This document shows, in pieces, positions 19,076 to 27,279 of a stretch of DNA of 64,000 nt. The notes under the pieces were generated by a model. It worked only from the letters and a program-made list of their open reading frames with translations. It ran no database searches and was not told where the DNA came from. The position numbers were made by a program, and so were the translations under genes. The first letter of the stretch is position 1, and every line of letters starts with the position of its first letter. The stretch is taken from positions 34,625 through 98,624 of the forward strand of contig JAQXCN010000060.1 in the NCBI GenBank assembly GCA_029251865.1. The letters run 5' to 3'. Source of the DNA: Crocinitomicaceae bacterium (GTDB lineage: Bacteria > Bacteroidota > Bacteroidia > Flavobacteriales_D > Crocinitomicaceae).

Positions 19076-20629
19076 ATGACTAATTCAGGAAATATACTTT
19101 GGGCAGATGATGAAATAGACCTTCTAAAACCACATATATTATTTTTAGAATCAAAGGGCTACACCGTTCAGGGGGTGACAAATGGTCTTGATGCACTTGA
19201 AAAAGTGCAAGAATCATTTTTTGATATCGTTTTTTTAGATGAGAATATGCCCGGTCTCTCAGGACTTGATACACTTACTCGTATTAAAGAAATCAAACCC
19301 AACCTTCCTGTTGTTATGATTACAAAAAGTGAGGAGGAACATATTATGGAAGATGCCATCGGTTCGAAAATCGCAGATTATTTGATTAAACCCGTAAATC
19401 AAAATCAGATATTAATTAGTCTTAAGAAAAACCTTCAAGCCAGGCAACTGGTAAGCGATAAAACAAGTTTGAATTACCGACAAGAATTTCGTCAACTTGG
19501 CATGCAATTGAGCAATAGATTGAATACGGAAGAATGGAAAGAAATGTACGCGAAGTTGGTATACTGGGAATTACAACTTGATAAGATAGAGGACTCTGGC
19601 ATGAGTGAAATCTTTGAAATGCAAAAAAAAGAGGCCAACCAACTTTTTTGTGGTTTTATAGAGAATAATTATCTAAACTGGCTTAACGGGGTCGAGGAAT
19701 CTCCCCTTTTTATTCATAATATGATAAAAGATAGGATCCTAAAGGAACAAATTGAAACCAAAACACTTGTCTTAGTCATTGACAATTTACGCTATGACCA
19801 ATGGAAAGTATTAGAACCTGTATTCAATAAGTATTTTGTTAAAGAACACGAAGAAATTGCATTTAGTATTCTACCAACAGCAACACAATATGCACGTAAT
19901 TCATTTTTTGCGGGACTTATGCCATCAGAAATTTCTAAAAAGTACCCTCAATTTTGGAAAAACGAAGAGGACGAAGGAAGCAAGAACTTATATGAAAAAG
20001 AGCTTCTTGAAACCAATCTCAAACGTTTAGGAAAATCTGATTTAAGATGGTCTTACAATAAAATCACAAATGTAAAAGCCGGTAAAAAGCTTGTCGAGCA
20101 ATTTCATAAACTCAAAGAAAATGATGTGAATTTCCTTGTATATAACTTCGTGGATATGCTCTCCCATGCCCGCACTGAAATGGAGGTTATTCGCGAACTT
20201 GCAGATGATGAATCAGCATATCGCTCACTAACAATATCATGGCTCGAACATTCACCATTACTAGATGTTATTAAACAAGCCGCTGATGAGAAAATGAAAT
20301 TAGTAATAACAACCGACCATGGTACAATTAAGGTGAATCAACCTGTTAAAATAGCAGGTGAGCGAAATACAAATACTAACCTTAGATACAAAGTTGGAAG
20401 AGGATTAGGTTATAAAGAAAAAGATGTCTTTGTGGTTAAAAATCCGCAGGATGGCTTCTTACCTAAACAGAAAATGTCAAGTGAATTTGTTTTTGCGAGA
20501 GAACAGGACTTTTTTGTTTATCCGAATAATTACAATCACTTCGTAAATTATTACGGAAACACCTTTCAACACGGCGGTATTTCACTGGAAGAAATATTAA
20601 TACCATATATAGAAATGATCGCAAAATAA
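19076..20629 (+). CDS. porX: PorX, T9SS response regulator with PglZ effector domain
   Basis: A 517-residue regulator. The N-terminal receiver domain has WADDEIDLL, phospho-acceptor Asp55 in VFLDENMPG, Thr/Lys in MITKS and Lys105 in YLIKPVNQ. The C-terminal PglZ domain of the alkaline phosphatase superfamily has LVLVIDNLRYDQW, the nucleophile region TATQYARNSFFAGLMPSEI, FVDMLSHAR and ITTDHG. PorX works with the kinase PorY and sigma factor SigP to control type IX secretion, and its PglZ domain hydrolyses oligonucleotides in characterised members. The length equals that of known PorX (about 518). A T9SS substrate is encoded at 44969-48154. Confidence 0.95.
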   Translation: MTNSGNILWADDEIDLLKPHILFLESKGYTVQGVTNGLDALEKVQESFFDIVFLDENMPGLSGLDTLTRIKEIKPNLPVVMITKSEEEHIMEDAIGSKIADYLIKPVNQNQILISLKKNLQARQLVSDKTSLNYRQEFRQLGMQLSNRLNTEEWKEMYAKLVYWELQLDKIEDSGMSEIFEMQKKEANQLFCGFIENNYLNWLNGVEESPLFIHNMIKDRILKEQIETKTLVLVIDNLRYDQWKVLEPVFNKYFVKEHEEIAFSILPTATQYARNSFFAGLMPSEISKKYPQFWKNEEDEGSKNLYEKELLETNLKRLGKSDLRWSYNKITNVKAGKKLVEQFHKLKENDVNFLVYNFVDMLSHARTEMEVIRELADDESAYRSLTISWLEHSPLLDVIKQAADEKMKLVITTDHGTIKVNQPVKIAGERNTNTNLRYKVGRGLGYKEKDVFVVKNPQDGFLPKQKMSSEFVFAREQDFFVYPNNYNHFVNYYGNTFQHGGISLEEILIPYIEMIAK

Positions 20630-20664
20630 ATGGCCCTCTGTGGAGGGAATCTGTTTGCTTTGCT

Positions 20665-20672
20665 TAATTTTG
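20665..20672 (+). promoter_or_regulatory. -7 element of the sufS-sufE-sufT operon
   Basis: TAATTTTG matches TAnnTTTG, 16 nt before the sufS ATG, in the 59-nt gap after porX. It suggests the suf genes have their own start site. Confidence 0.5.
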
Positions 20673-20688
20673 TAAAAGTTCGTAAAGA

Positions 20689-21915
20689 ATGACGGAAACA
20701 CCAGGATATATACAAAAAATAAGGGCAGACTTCCCAATACTTCAATCGAAAGTACACAACAAACCCTTGGTCTATTTTGACAATGCTGCAACAACCCAAA
20801 AACCCAATTTGGTAATAGAAAGGATCAAAAACTATTACGAGAAACAAAATGCAAATATCCATCGGGGCGTTCATCATTTAAGTCAGGTGTCTACCCAAGA
20901 TTACGAAGATGCAAGAATTAAAATCCAGCATTATATTGGGGCATCAAAATCTTCTGAGATTATATTTACAAAAGGCACAACCGACGGAATTAACCTTATT
21001 GCCTCATCTTTTGGTGCATTACTGAAAGAAGGAGATGAAATCTTAATAAGTGCAATGGAGCACCACTCCAATATCGTCCCTTGGCAATTGCTCGCTGATG
21101 CTAAAAAAATCGAGTTAAAAATAATCCCAATAGCTCAAGACGGCACACTCCTAATGGAGGAGTTTGAGCGCTTACTTACTGCAAAAACAAAACTTGTTTC
21201 TATTACACATATTTCAAATACTTTAGGAACAATTAATCCTATTGAAAATATCATTTCGAAATCACATGCTTTTGGTGCCAAAGTACTTGTTGACGGGGCA
21301 CAGAGTATTCAACATGGTGAAATTAATGTTTCAACCTTGGATTGTGATTTTTTTGTGTTCTCAGGGCACAAAATTTTCGGACCTACCGGAATAGGTATTC
21401 TTTACGGCAAGGAACAGATTCTTGATGAAATGCCACCTTATCAGGGAGGAGGAGATATGATCAAAAGTGTGAGTTTTGAAAAGACGACTTTCAACGAACT
21501 ACCCTTTAAATTTGAAGCAGGAACTCCCAATATAGTTGGTGGCATTGCTTTGGGTTCAGCCATAGAGTATATTGAATCTATCGACAAACAAAGCGCCTTT
21601 GAATACGAGAAAAACCTTTTAAAGTTTACTGAAAAAGAACTCCTTAAGATTGACGGTCTAAGAATCTTTGGGACAGCTAAAGAAAAAACAAGCTTGGTTT
21701 CTTTTAATGTAGGCGACATTCATCCTTTCGATATCGGAACCCTGCTTGACAAACAAGGTATTGCTGTGCGGACTGGTCATCACTGCACACAACCTTTAAT
21801 GGATTTCTATGAGATTCCAGGTACCCTGCGTGCTTCTTTTTCCATTTATAACACGGTTGAAGAGGTTAGTCAATTTTTAACCGCGCTGAAAAGAGCAATA
21901 TCAGTTTTATCATGA
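20689..21915 (+). CDS. sufS: Cysteine desulfurase SufS
   Basis: A 408-residue group II cysteine desulfurase. It has VYFDNAATTQKP, NIHRGVHHLSQVST, MEHHSNIVPWQ, the PLP-binding lysine K228 in SGHKIFGPTGIG and the catalytic cysteine C366 in TGHHCTQPLMDFY, followed by RASFSIYNT. It releases sulfur from cysteine as a persulfide for Fe-S cluster assembly and passes it to SufE, encoded directly downstream with an ATGA overlap. sufB, sufC and sufD, which usually accompany it, are not in this window. Confidence 0.97.
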   Translation: MTETPGYIQKIRADFPILQSKVHNKPLVYFDNAATTQKPNLVIERIKNYYEKQNANIHRGVHHLSQVSTQDYEDARIKIQHYIGASKSSEIIFTKGTTDGINLIASSFGALLKEGDEILISAMEHHSNIVPWQLLADAKKIELKIIPIAQDGTLLMEEFERLLTAKTKLVSITHISNTLGTINPIENIISKSHAFGAKVLVDGAQSIQHGEINVSTLDCDFFVFSGHKIFGPTGIGILYGKEQILDEMPPYQGGGDMIKSVSFEKTTFNELPFKFEAGTPNIVGGIALGSAIEYIESIDKQSAFEYEKNLLKFTEKELLKIDGLRIFGTAKEKTSLVSFNVGDIHPFDIGTLLDKQGIAVRTGHHCTQPLMDFYEIPGTLRASFSIYNTVEEVSQFLTALKRAISVLS

Positions 21916-22325
21916 GTACATTTCAAGAAAAGCAATTGGCAATAATCGCTGATTTCGAAGTTTTTGATGATTGGATGGATAAATATGAGCTCATCATAGA
22001 ATTAGGTAAAGAAATTGAAGGTATTCTGCCTTCGGATAGAAATAATCAGCAACTTATTGATGGCTGTCAATCTCGGGTCTGGTTAGATTCGTCGTATGCA
22101 AACAATGTCATGCGTTTTTCCGCTGATTCAGATGCCATAATCACCAAAGGGATTATTGCAATGCTGATTAAAGTTTTTGATGGAGAAACCCCAAAAACGA
22201 TACTTAAAGAAGACATCTTCTTTATTAATAAAATAGGCTTACAAGAACACCTTTCTCCGACAAGAGCAAACGGTCTTCTTGGAATGGTGAAAAGAATGAA
22301 AATGGACGCCTTAAAACACGTGTAA
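21912..22325 (+). CDS. sufE: SufE, sulfur acceptor for SufS
   Basis: A 137-residue SufE: FDDWMDKYELIIELG, then NQQLIDGCQSRVWL with the sulfur-accepting Cys (about residue 51), and ITKGIIAMLIKVFDGETPK. It takes the persulfide from SufS and hands it to the SufBCD scaffold. It overlaps sufS by 4 nt and the next gene by TAATG, so the three are translationally coupled. Confidence 0.95.
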   Translation: MSTFQEKQLAIIADFEVFDDWMDKYELIIELGKEIEGILPSDRNNQQLIDGCQSRVWLDSSYANNVMRFSADSDAIITKGIIAMLIKVFDGETPKTILKEDIFFINKIGLQEHLSPTRANGLLGMVKRMKMDALKHV

Positions 22326-22630
22326 TGGAGGAATTAGAAAATACTATAGTAGAAGTTTTGAAATCAATATTTGACCCGGAAATACCCGTCGATATTTATG
22401 AACTTGGCTTAATCTATGAAGTTAAAATTGATGCCGAAAAAAATGTTGCCATAGACATGACCCTAACCTCACCGAATTGCCCTGTGGCTGAGACTATGCC
22501 AAAAGAAGTTGAAGACAAAGTTGGTGAAATCGACGGTGTAAAATCCTCCAAAGTGGAAATAGTCTTCGACCCTCCATGGGATAAAGATATGATGAGTGAA
22601 GAGGCTAAGTTAGAACTTGGTTTTCTATAA
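22325..22630 (+). CDS. sufT: SufT-like MIP18/DUF59 Fe-S maturation protein
   Basis: A 101-residue DUF59 protein: SIFDPEIPVDIYELGLIYEV, DMTLTSPNCPVAETMP with the conserved Cys, and VEIVFDPPWDKDMMSEEAKLELGF. This family (SufT, PaaD, MIP18) helps deliver Fe-S clusters to target proteins. Position directly after sufE with a 1-nt overlap supports the SUF role. It ends 1 nt from the convergent OmpA gene. Confidence 0.92.
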   Translation: MEELENTIVEVLKSIFDPEIPVDIYELGLIYEVKIDAEKNVAIDMTLTSPNCPVAETMPKEVEDKVGEIDGVKSSKVEIVFDPPWDKDMMSEEAKLELGFL

Positions 22631-24127
22631 CTACTTTAAATAAACCTCTACCCTTCTATTCAAGGCACGACCTGCACTCGTCGAGTTAAGAAATTTCGGC
22701 TTCAATTCTCCAAAAGAGACAACTTCGATGCTCTCGCTTGAAATTCCTTTACCCATTAAATATTTCTTTACAGAATTTGCCCGTCTTAAAGCTATACTTT
22801 GATTCAAAGACTCATCACCCGTAATATCAGCGTGACCAGCGATTAAAATCTTAGAACCTGGCATTGTCTTTAATAAATTTGCTGTCTCATTTAAAACAGG
22901 ATAAAATCTAGATTGCACAACTGATTGGTTCAAACCAAAATTAATATCTCCGATAGAAGTTAAACCTGTCTTGTCCAATACTGGTACTGGAGATGGTTTC
23001 ACATCAGGCGTTGGTGTTACATCTGGTGTTGGTGTAACATCTGGTGTTGGTGTTACATCGGGCGTTGGTGTTACATCTGGTGTTGGTGTTACATCTGGTG
23101 TTGGTGTTACATCTGGCGTTGGTGTTACATCTGGCGTTGGTGTTACATCTGGCGTTGGTGTTACATCTGGAGTTGGTGTAACGTCGGGCGTTGGCGTGAC
23201 ATTCGGTGTGGGAGATGAATCAGGATCAACATCAGGGATGGGCGACACGTCAGGTGTTGGCGTTGGCACAACTGCTATATCCAGAGAATCAATAACTTTT
23301 TCTTTACCATTACAGTCCACTAGAGCACCGTTAGGCGTATTCTTCTCTTGATCTATAAAATTAATAATTCCATCCCCATCATCATCATCAAATTTCTTTT
23401 GGAGCACTACGTTTGCACTATCTAGTTTTTGAATCTCATTCTGTAAATATGACATATCTGGAAAGCACGGAGAGTAAGCCCAGTCCATGTGTTGCTCGTG
23501 TTTCCCTAAGTAAATATTAAAACCAATCGACGCATTTGCTAAAAAAGAATCAAAGCCTCTTTTTGCGTGTGAATTCGTCATATCAAACTTTTTTTGTTGA
23601 TAAACGTGCCATATAAATGAGGCATCTACAAATAAAGCAACGCGTTTCCCTAATTTAACTTGAGGGGTGAAACCAAACATAAAGTTGACCATGTTTTCAT
23701 TTTCACCATCAAAACTAAGATCACTCTGGAGCATAGAAAAACCAATACCGGTATGAAAAAGTAAGCTAATGTGATTCGTGAAATTCTCAAACATAAGTAG
23801 TCTTCCAACATCAGCAATTCCCTGAAATGAAGTTCGGAAGTAATTCGTTTGAAATTCGTTACTTAAAACATCGCCTACAGAGCCATTCGTTATACGATCA
23901 TACCCTCCATCAAATTTAATTCCATATTTGTTGTTAAACATGTATCTAATACCACCAGAAACATGAAACAAGTCATAGGTATTTGAAAAATAACCCGTCG
24001 TGTAGGGTTTTACGGCATTCGTAAGACCACCACCCAAATCAAGTGACCATTTATTATTTTGCTCAAATTGTCCAACAACGTTTGAGGATAATGACAAAAC
24101 GAAAATAACGACAAAAAACTTATACAT
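22631..24127 (-). CDS. OmpA-family outer-membrane protein with TPTPDV repeat linker
   Basis: A 498-residue protein with signal peptide (MYKFFVVIFVLSLSSNVVGQ). An N-terminal outer-membrane barrel (about 20-200) precedes a calcium-binding thrombospondin-3-like stretch (DDDDGDGIINFIDQEKNTPNG, about 248-268). A proline-rich linker of TPTPDV units (about 310-375) leads to the C-terminal OmpA peptidoglycan-binding domain (INFGLNQS, IAGHADITGDESLNQ, LSxxRANSV-like region, SFGELKP, GRALNRRVEVYL). It anchors the outer membrane to peptidoglycan. The linker is encoded by an 18-bp tandem repeat, so its length may vary between strains. Confidence 0.92.
   Translation of the reverse strand: MYKFFVVIFVLSLSSNVVGQFEQNNKWSLDLGGGLTNAVKPYTTGYFSNTYDLFHVSGGIRYMFNNKYGIKFDGGYDRITNGSVGDVLSNEFQTNYFRTSFQGIADVGRLLMFENFTNHISLLFHTGIGFSMLQSDLSFDGENENMVNFMFGFTPQVKLGKRVALFVDASFIWHVYQQKKFDMTNSHAKRGFDSFLANASIGFNIYLGKHEQHMDWAYSPCFPDMSYLQNEIQKLDSANVVLQKKFDDDDGDGIINFIDQEKNTPNGALVDCNGKEKVIDSLDIAVVPTPTPDVSPIPDVDPDSSPTPNVTPTPDVTPTPDVTPTPDVTPTPDVTPTPDVTPTPDVTPTPDVTPTPDVTPTPDVTPTPDVTPTPDVKPSPVPVLDKTGLTSIGDINFGLNQSVVQSRFYPVLNETANLLKTMPGSKILIAGHADITGDESLNQSIALRRANSVKKYLMGKGISSESIEVVSFGELKPKFLNSTSAGRALNRRVEVYLK
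23001..23198. repeat. 11-copy 18-bp tandem repeat encoding TPTPDV
   Basis: Eleven head-to-tail 18-bp units (consensus on the + strand ACATCTGGTGTTGGTGTT) with only scattered third-position differences; a twelfth decayed unit follows at 23199-23216. Each unit encodes six residues of the periplasmic linker of the OmpA protein on the minus strand. The high identity between units indicates recent expansion or homogenisation. Confidence 0.97.
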
Positions 24128-24149
24128 AGTTCAACCTTTGATTAATCAA

Positions 24150-24157
24150 CAAATATA
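24150..24157 (-). promoter_or_regulatory. -7 element of the OmpA-family gene
   Basis: On the minus strand TATATTTG matches TAnnTTTG, 22 nt before the ATG at 24127, in the 52-nt gap after the lipoprotein gene. It suggests OmpA is transcribed separately from the upstream genes. Confidence 0.45.
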
Positions 24158-24179
24158 GGACAAAATAAAAGAATTACTT

Positions 24180-24602
24180 CTATTCTTGTTTAACGAAAAT
24201 AAACTTCCTTAACTGAAAGTTTAATGCATCATAATACTCTAAAACTAAATCTCTATTAGTTAAAAGAATGACCTTGAAGGTGTTCTGATATTGATCTTGA
24301 CCAAACATGAGCGTCTGTGATTCAGAATCGTAAATTAATGCTGTACTTGAAAAATCCATCGTGAATTGAGACAACACATTATTAACAGGGATTGCAAATA
24401 AGCAAGACCCTATCACATAGGAGTTTTGAAAATTAAAATGTATTTCACCCTGGGGGTCGTAAATTATGGTCTCTTGAAGTTGCCCGTCAGTAATCATCAT
24501 CCTTGATAAATCCCAACTTCCTTTTGCTGTCTCTTCAAATCTCTTTTCCTTAGAACATGACCCAAGTAAAAGACACAATAAAAAGAAATGGAAAACTTTC
24601 AT
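24180..24602 (-). CDS. Small lipoprotein, lipocalin-like
   Basis: A 140-residue lipoprotein: signal peptide ending LLLGSC (lipidated Cys at about residue 16), then a sequence of alternating beta strands (GSWDLSRMMITDGQ, EIHFNFQNSYVIGSC, TLMFGQDQYQNTFKVILLTNRDLVLEYYD) in the style of lipocalin-like proteins common in Bacteroidota. Ligand and role are unknown. It overlaps the M20 peptidase gene by ATGA, so it is the second cistron there. Confidence 0.7.
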   Translation of the reverse strand: MKVFHFFLLCLLLGSCSKEKRFEETAKGSWDLSRMMITDGQLQETIIYDPQGEIHFNFQNSYVIGSCLFAIPVNNVLSQFTMDFSSTALIYDSESQTLMFGQDQYQNTFKVILLTNRDLVLEYYDALNFQLRKFIFVKQE

Positions 24603-25795
24603 ATCTCTGAAGAAAAAGCAATTGTCGAAAAAACATTCAAACCAGTTAACATTGATTTTGGTTCAATATCAAATCGTGCACTGTGAACATTATGGGTTAT
24701 ACCTTTGGCGGTATTCCCTACTCCCAAACGAAAAAAACAAACTGGGACTATATGGCTGTAAAAAGCAAAATCCTCTGCAGTCATACGCAATCCTAGATCA
24801 TGCGTTTTATCCTTACCCAATATATCTTCTGCTAGGTTTTTAACGGTCCGAGTAAGTTCTGTATGGTTTTTTAAGAATGGGTAACCTTTCGAAATATTTA
24901 CATCAATTTGACCTCCATACTTTTCTGAAACCCCCTTCGCTATTTCCTGCAAATGCTCTTTCGCCTCTCTGCGCCAGTTCTCATCCATAGTACGAAAAGT
25001 GCCTTTTATGTGCGCTTTCTCGGGAATGACATTTGTAGAGCCCAGCGCCTCAAATCTACCAAAGTTGATTACACTTGGAACGTCTTTGGGTGTACTCGAA
25101 TTTATATAATTTTGAGCTGCAATAATAAACTCTGCACCCATAAAAAGCGGATTAATCGTTTGACCTTTAAGAGCACCATGACCTCCTTTACCTTTAATCG
25201 AAATATGTAATTCATCACTTGAAGCCATATACAAACCCTCCCTAAAACCACAATTTCCAAATTCAAAATCAGGGTAAACATGCAACGCAAACATTTTAGA
25301 AACTTCAGGATCATTTAATCCGCCTTCGTCAATTATTAGGTTTGCACCACCGGGATTGACTTCTTCGCCAGGTTGAAAAATCAGCTTGACTGGCCGAGGA
25401 AGATGGTCTCTAAATGAAAATAGAATTTCAGCTAAACCAAGAAGGATAGCAGTATGAACATCGTGGCCACATGCATGCATAACACCATCATTCCGGCTTT
25501 TATACATAACATCATTGAGCTCTTGTATCGGCAATGCATCAAGGTCAGCCCTAAACGCAATACATTTGTCATCTTCCAAATGGTGTTTAGCATAAATGGT
25601 AGTAATCACTCCTGTCCCTCCAATAAATCGAACATCATCTAAACCAATATCTAATAACGTTTCTTTGACAAATTCAGCGGTCTTAAATTCTTTATACGAA
25701 AGTTCAGGTTGCATATGAAGATGTTCACGATACGCGCACATTTTTTCAAAAACAGCATTAGTTTTGGAAATTAGTTGCTGCTGATCAATCTTCAT
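24599..25795 (-). CDS. M20 family amidohydrolase (N-acyl-amino acid hydrolase-like)
   Basis: A 398-residue M20D-type metallopeptidase/amidohydrolase. It begins with a helix and YREHLHMQPELSYKEF, then FRADLDALPIQE, MHACGHDVHTAILLGLAEIL (metal ligands), FQPGEEVNPGGA (Glu ligand), GKGGHGA in the lid domain, and TAEDFAFY near the C-terminus. It probably cleaves N-acyl amino acids or related amides in the cytoplasm. It overlaps the upstream transporter gene by 11 nt. Substrate is not predictable. Confidence 0.9.
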   Translation of the reverse strand: MKIDQQQLISKTNAVFEKMCAYREHLHMQPELSYKEFKTAEFVKETLLDIGLDDVRFIGGTGVITTIYAKHHLEDDKCIAFRADLDALPIQELNDVMYKSRNDGVMHACGHDVHTAILLGLAEILFSFRDHLPRPVKLIFQPGEEVNPGGANLIIDEGGLNDPEVSKMFALHVYPDFEFGNCGFREGLYMASSDELHISIKGKGGHGALKGQTINPLFMGAEFIIAAQNYINSSTPKDVPSVINFGRFEALGSTNVIPEKAHIKGTFRTMDENWRREAKEHLQEIAKGVSEKYGGQIDVNISKGYPFLKNHTELTRTVKNLAEDILGKDKTHDLGLRMTAEDFAFYSHIVPVCFFRLGVGNTAKGITHNVHSARFDIEPKSMLTGLNVFSTIAFSSEI

Positions 25796-26180
25796 TGGTC
25801 ACAATTGATTGGTAGCCTGAAACAATAAGTTTAATAGACACCAAGGCCATTAAAATTCCAAAGAGGAATTTAACAAGACTTGGACTTAACTTTAAAGAAA
25901 GCTTTGATCCAAAATAAGCACCCACAAAAAAAGTAATGGCTATGACCAAACCATACTTCCAGTGAACATTTCCATCTTTCCAATAATTCATTAGTCCTAA
26001 CCATACTACGGGCATTGCTAGGACAAAAAGACTTGTTCCTTGGGCTTCATGTTGTGTCAAGCCTAATAAAAAAACAAGACCTGGAACAATAATAATACCC
26101 CCACCTACACCCACAAAGCCGCTGAGTATTCCCGCAAATATTCCAATTGAAGCAAGCACTAAAATCGTTTGTAAGGTCAT
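25785..26180 (-). CDS. Half-size TauE/SafE (TSUP) membrane protein
   Basis: A 131-residue integral membrane protein with four predicted helices. GIFAGILSGFVGVGGGIIIVPGL is the TSUP signature with its glycine-rich turn, then GTSLFVLAMPVVWLGLMNYW. Classical TSUP anion transporters are about 250 residues with two inverted repeats; this has only one and would have to dimerise. Single-repeat versions are known in Bacteroidota, so this is probably not a truncation. It overlaps the M20 gene by 11 nt. The substrate is unknown (sulfite, sulfonates or other organic anions in the family). Confidence 0.8.
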   Translation of the reverse strand: MTLQTILVLASIGIFAGILSGFVGVGGGIIIVPGLVFLLGLTQHEAQGTSLFVLAMPVVWLGLMNYWKDGNVHWKYGLVIAITFFVGAYFGSKLSLKLSPSLVKFLFGILMALVSIKLIVSGYQSIVTNED

Positions 26181-26207
26181 TTGTGTGTTTTTTTAAAATT
26201 AAACATT

Positions 26208-27179
26208 CTATTCGATTAATAAATTGCAACCTCGAATATCTGTATTTTGGATTCGCCCCAATATTTCGAATCCACCACCTCGCTTTATACCTAAATCATC
26301 TGTAGCAATAAAACTGCAACTGTAAACATTTGCAAGATCAATTATATTCAAGCCTGAACTTTTCATTCCGTTATTTAATGTCAATGGATCCGATGGGTCA
26401 CGAAAAAAAACCTTAAGCCAAGGTGGTGTTTGAAATACCAAATCCTCTTGACAATAACCCTGAGATAAGAGCTCTGTCATCCCATACTCTGAGTATAGCT
26501 TCGGGATATTTAATTCTTTACAAAGCAACTTATGCATCTCTGCTTTTGAGAGCTCTTTCCTGCGCCCTTTCATACCTCCAGTTTCTACAACAACACATGA
26601 TGAAAGATCAATTTTCAACTCAATTAAGTCCAACAAAGAGTATGATACACCAAACAATAAGACGCGTCTTCCTTCTTTTTTTGCGGCCTTAATAAGCTTT
26701 GGGATTTCCTCTGGTGTGTTTAGAATAAATTTAGAGTGCTGAGAACCACTTTTTCGCATAAGTGCGGAGACCATATACACAAGACTAGAATCACCTTGTT
26801 CCATGTAGTTCGGAAGTAACCCTAGAATAACAAATGAATCTGGTTTGCCTATAAAGTATTCGAATGTTTTTTGGAATGACGCCTCGTACAACATTATATC
26901 TTTTACAAAATGCTGACTTCTTATGCCTTGAGTACCACTGCTCTTAAAAATACTTTCACCTGTGGTAAAAGTTTCGCTTGAAACAACCTTATGTGTCTTG
27001 AAAAAAGAAATAGGTAAAAATGGAATATCTTCAATACACGATGGTACTTCACGATTTAAAGCAAGAACATAGTCAGAGTAGACAGAACAATGCTTGATTT
27101 GATATTGAAATACTGCATGTACTAAATCCTCAAAATTTTGTACCGTTAATTTTTTAAATATTTTTTGTGTCCACTCCAC
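26208..27179 (-). CDS. LuxE/PaaK-like acyl-protein synthetase family protein
   Basis: A 323-residue member of the acyl-adenylating LuxE-like family: IPFLPISFFKTHKVV, the nucleotide-binding FKSSGTQGIRSQHF, VLLFGVSYSLLDLI, VVVETGGMKGRRKELSKAEMH, LYSEYGMTELLSQGY and IATDDLG. Relatives activate a carboxylate with ATP. No luciferase or CoA partner is nearby, so the substrate is open. The start is GTG, and a TAACTTTG box ends 5 nt before it. It is divergent from hemH. Confidence 0.8.
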   Translation of the reverse strand: MEWTQKIFKKLTVQNFEDLVHAVFQYQIKHCSVYSDYVLALNREVPSCIEDIPFLPISFFKTHKVVSSETFTTGESIFKSSGTQGIRSQHFVKDIMLYEASFQKTFEYFIGKPDSFVILGLLPNYMEQGDSSLVYMVSALMRKSGSQHSKFILNTPEEIPKLIKAAKKEGRRVLLFGVSYSLLDLIELKIDLSSCVVVETGGMKGRRKELSKAEMHKLLCKELNIPKLYSEYGMTELLSQGYCQEDLVFQTPPWLKVFFRDPSDPLTLNNGMKSSGLNIIDLANVYSCSFIATDDLGIKRGGGFEILGRIQNTDIRGCNLLIE

Positions 27180-27184
27180 AACTA

Positions 27185-27213
27185 CAAAGTTATTTAAAGT
27201 CTTTGAAAATCAA
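27185..27213 (-). promoter_or_regulatory. Promoter of the LuxE-like gene
   Basis: On the minus strand TTG (27213-27211), an 18-nt spacer and TAACTTTG (27192-27185) match the Bacteroidota promoter. The -7 box ends 5 nt before the GTG start, predicting a leaderless or nearly leaderless transcript. It interleaves with the hemH promoter on the other strand. Confidence 0.6.
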
Positions 27214-27230
27214 TAAAGTCATTACTTTTG
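27202..27230 (+). promoter_or_regulatory. Promoter of hemH
   Basis: TTTG (27202-27205), a 17-nt spacer and TACTTTTG (27223-27230). It leaves about 45 nt of leader, which contains a small inverted repeat: ATTGG/CCAAT around TTGT/ACAA at 27242-27265. Confidence 0.6.
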
Positions 27231-27279
27231 AACTGAAATTAATTGGATTTGTTTATACAACCAATAAAAACAGATAAGA

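Noticed and set aside
23001..23198. Regular repeats that might suggest a CRISPR array
   Set aside because: The 18-bp units are directly adjacent with no spacers, lie in frame inside a gene, and no cas genes are near.
22971..23351. 126-residue open frame on the + strand made of GVGVTS repeats
   Set aside because: It is the mirror of the 18-bp repeat in the OmpA linker. The OmpA frame has signal peptide, barrel and OmpA domain; the + strand frame has no family features.
25785..26180. Half-length TSUP as a truncated pseudogene
   Set aside because: The frame is intact with proper start, four helices and stop; single-repeat members are known in Bacteroidota, and no second half remains nearby.
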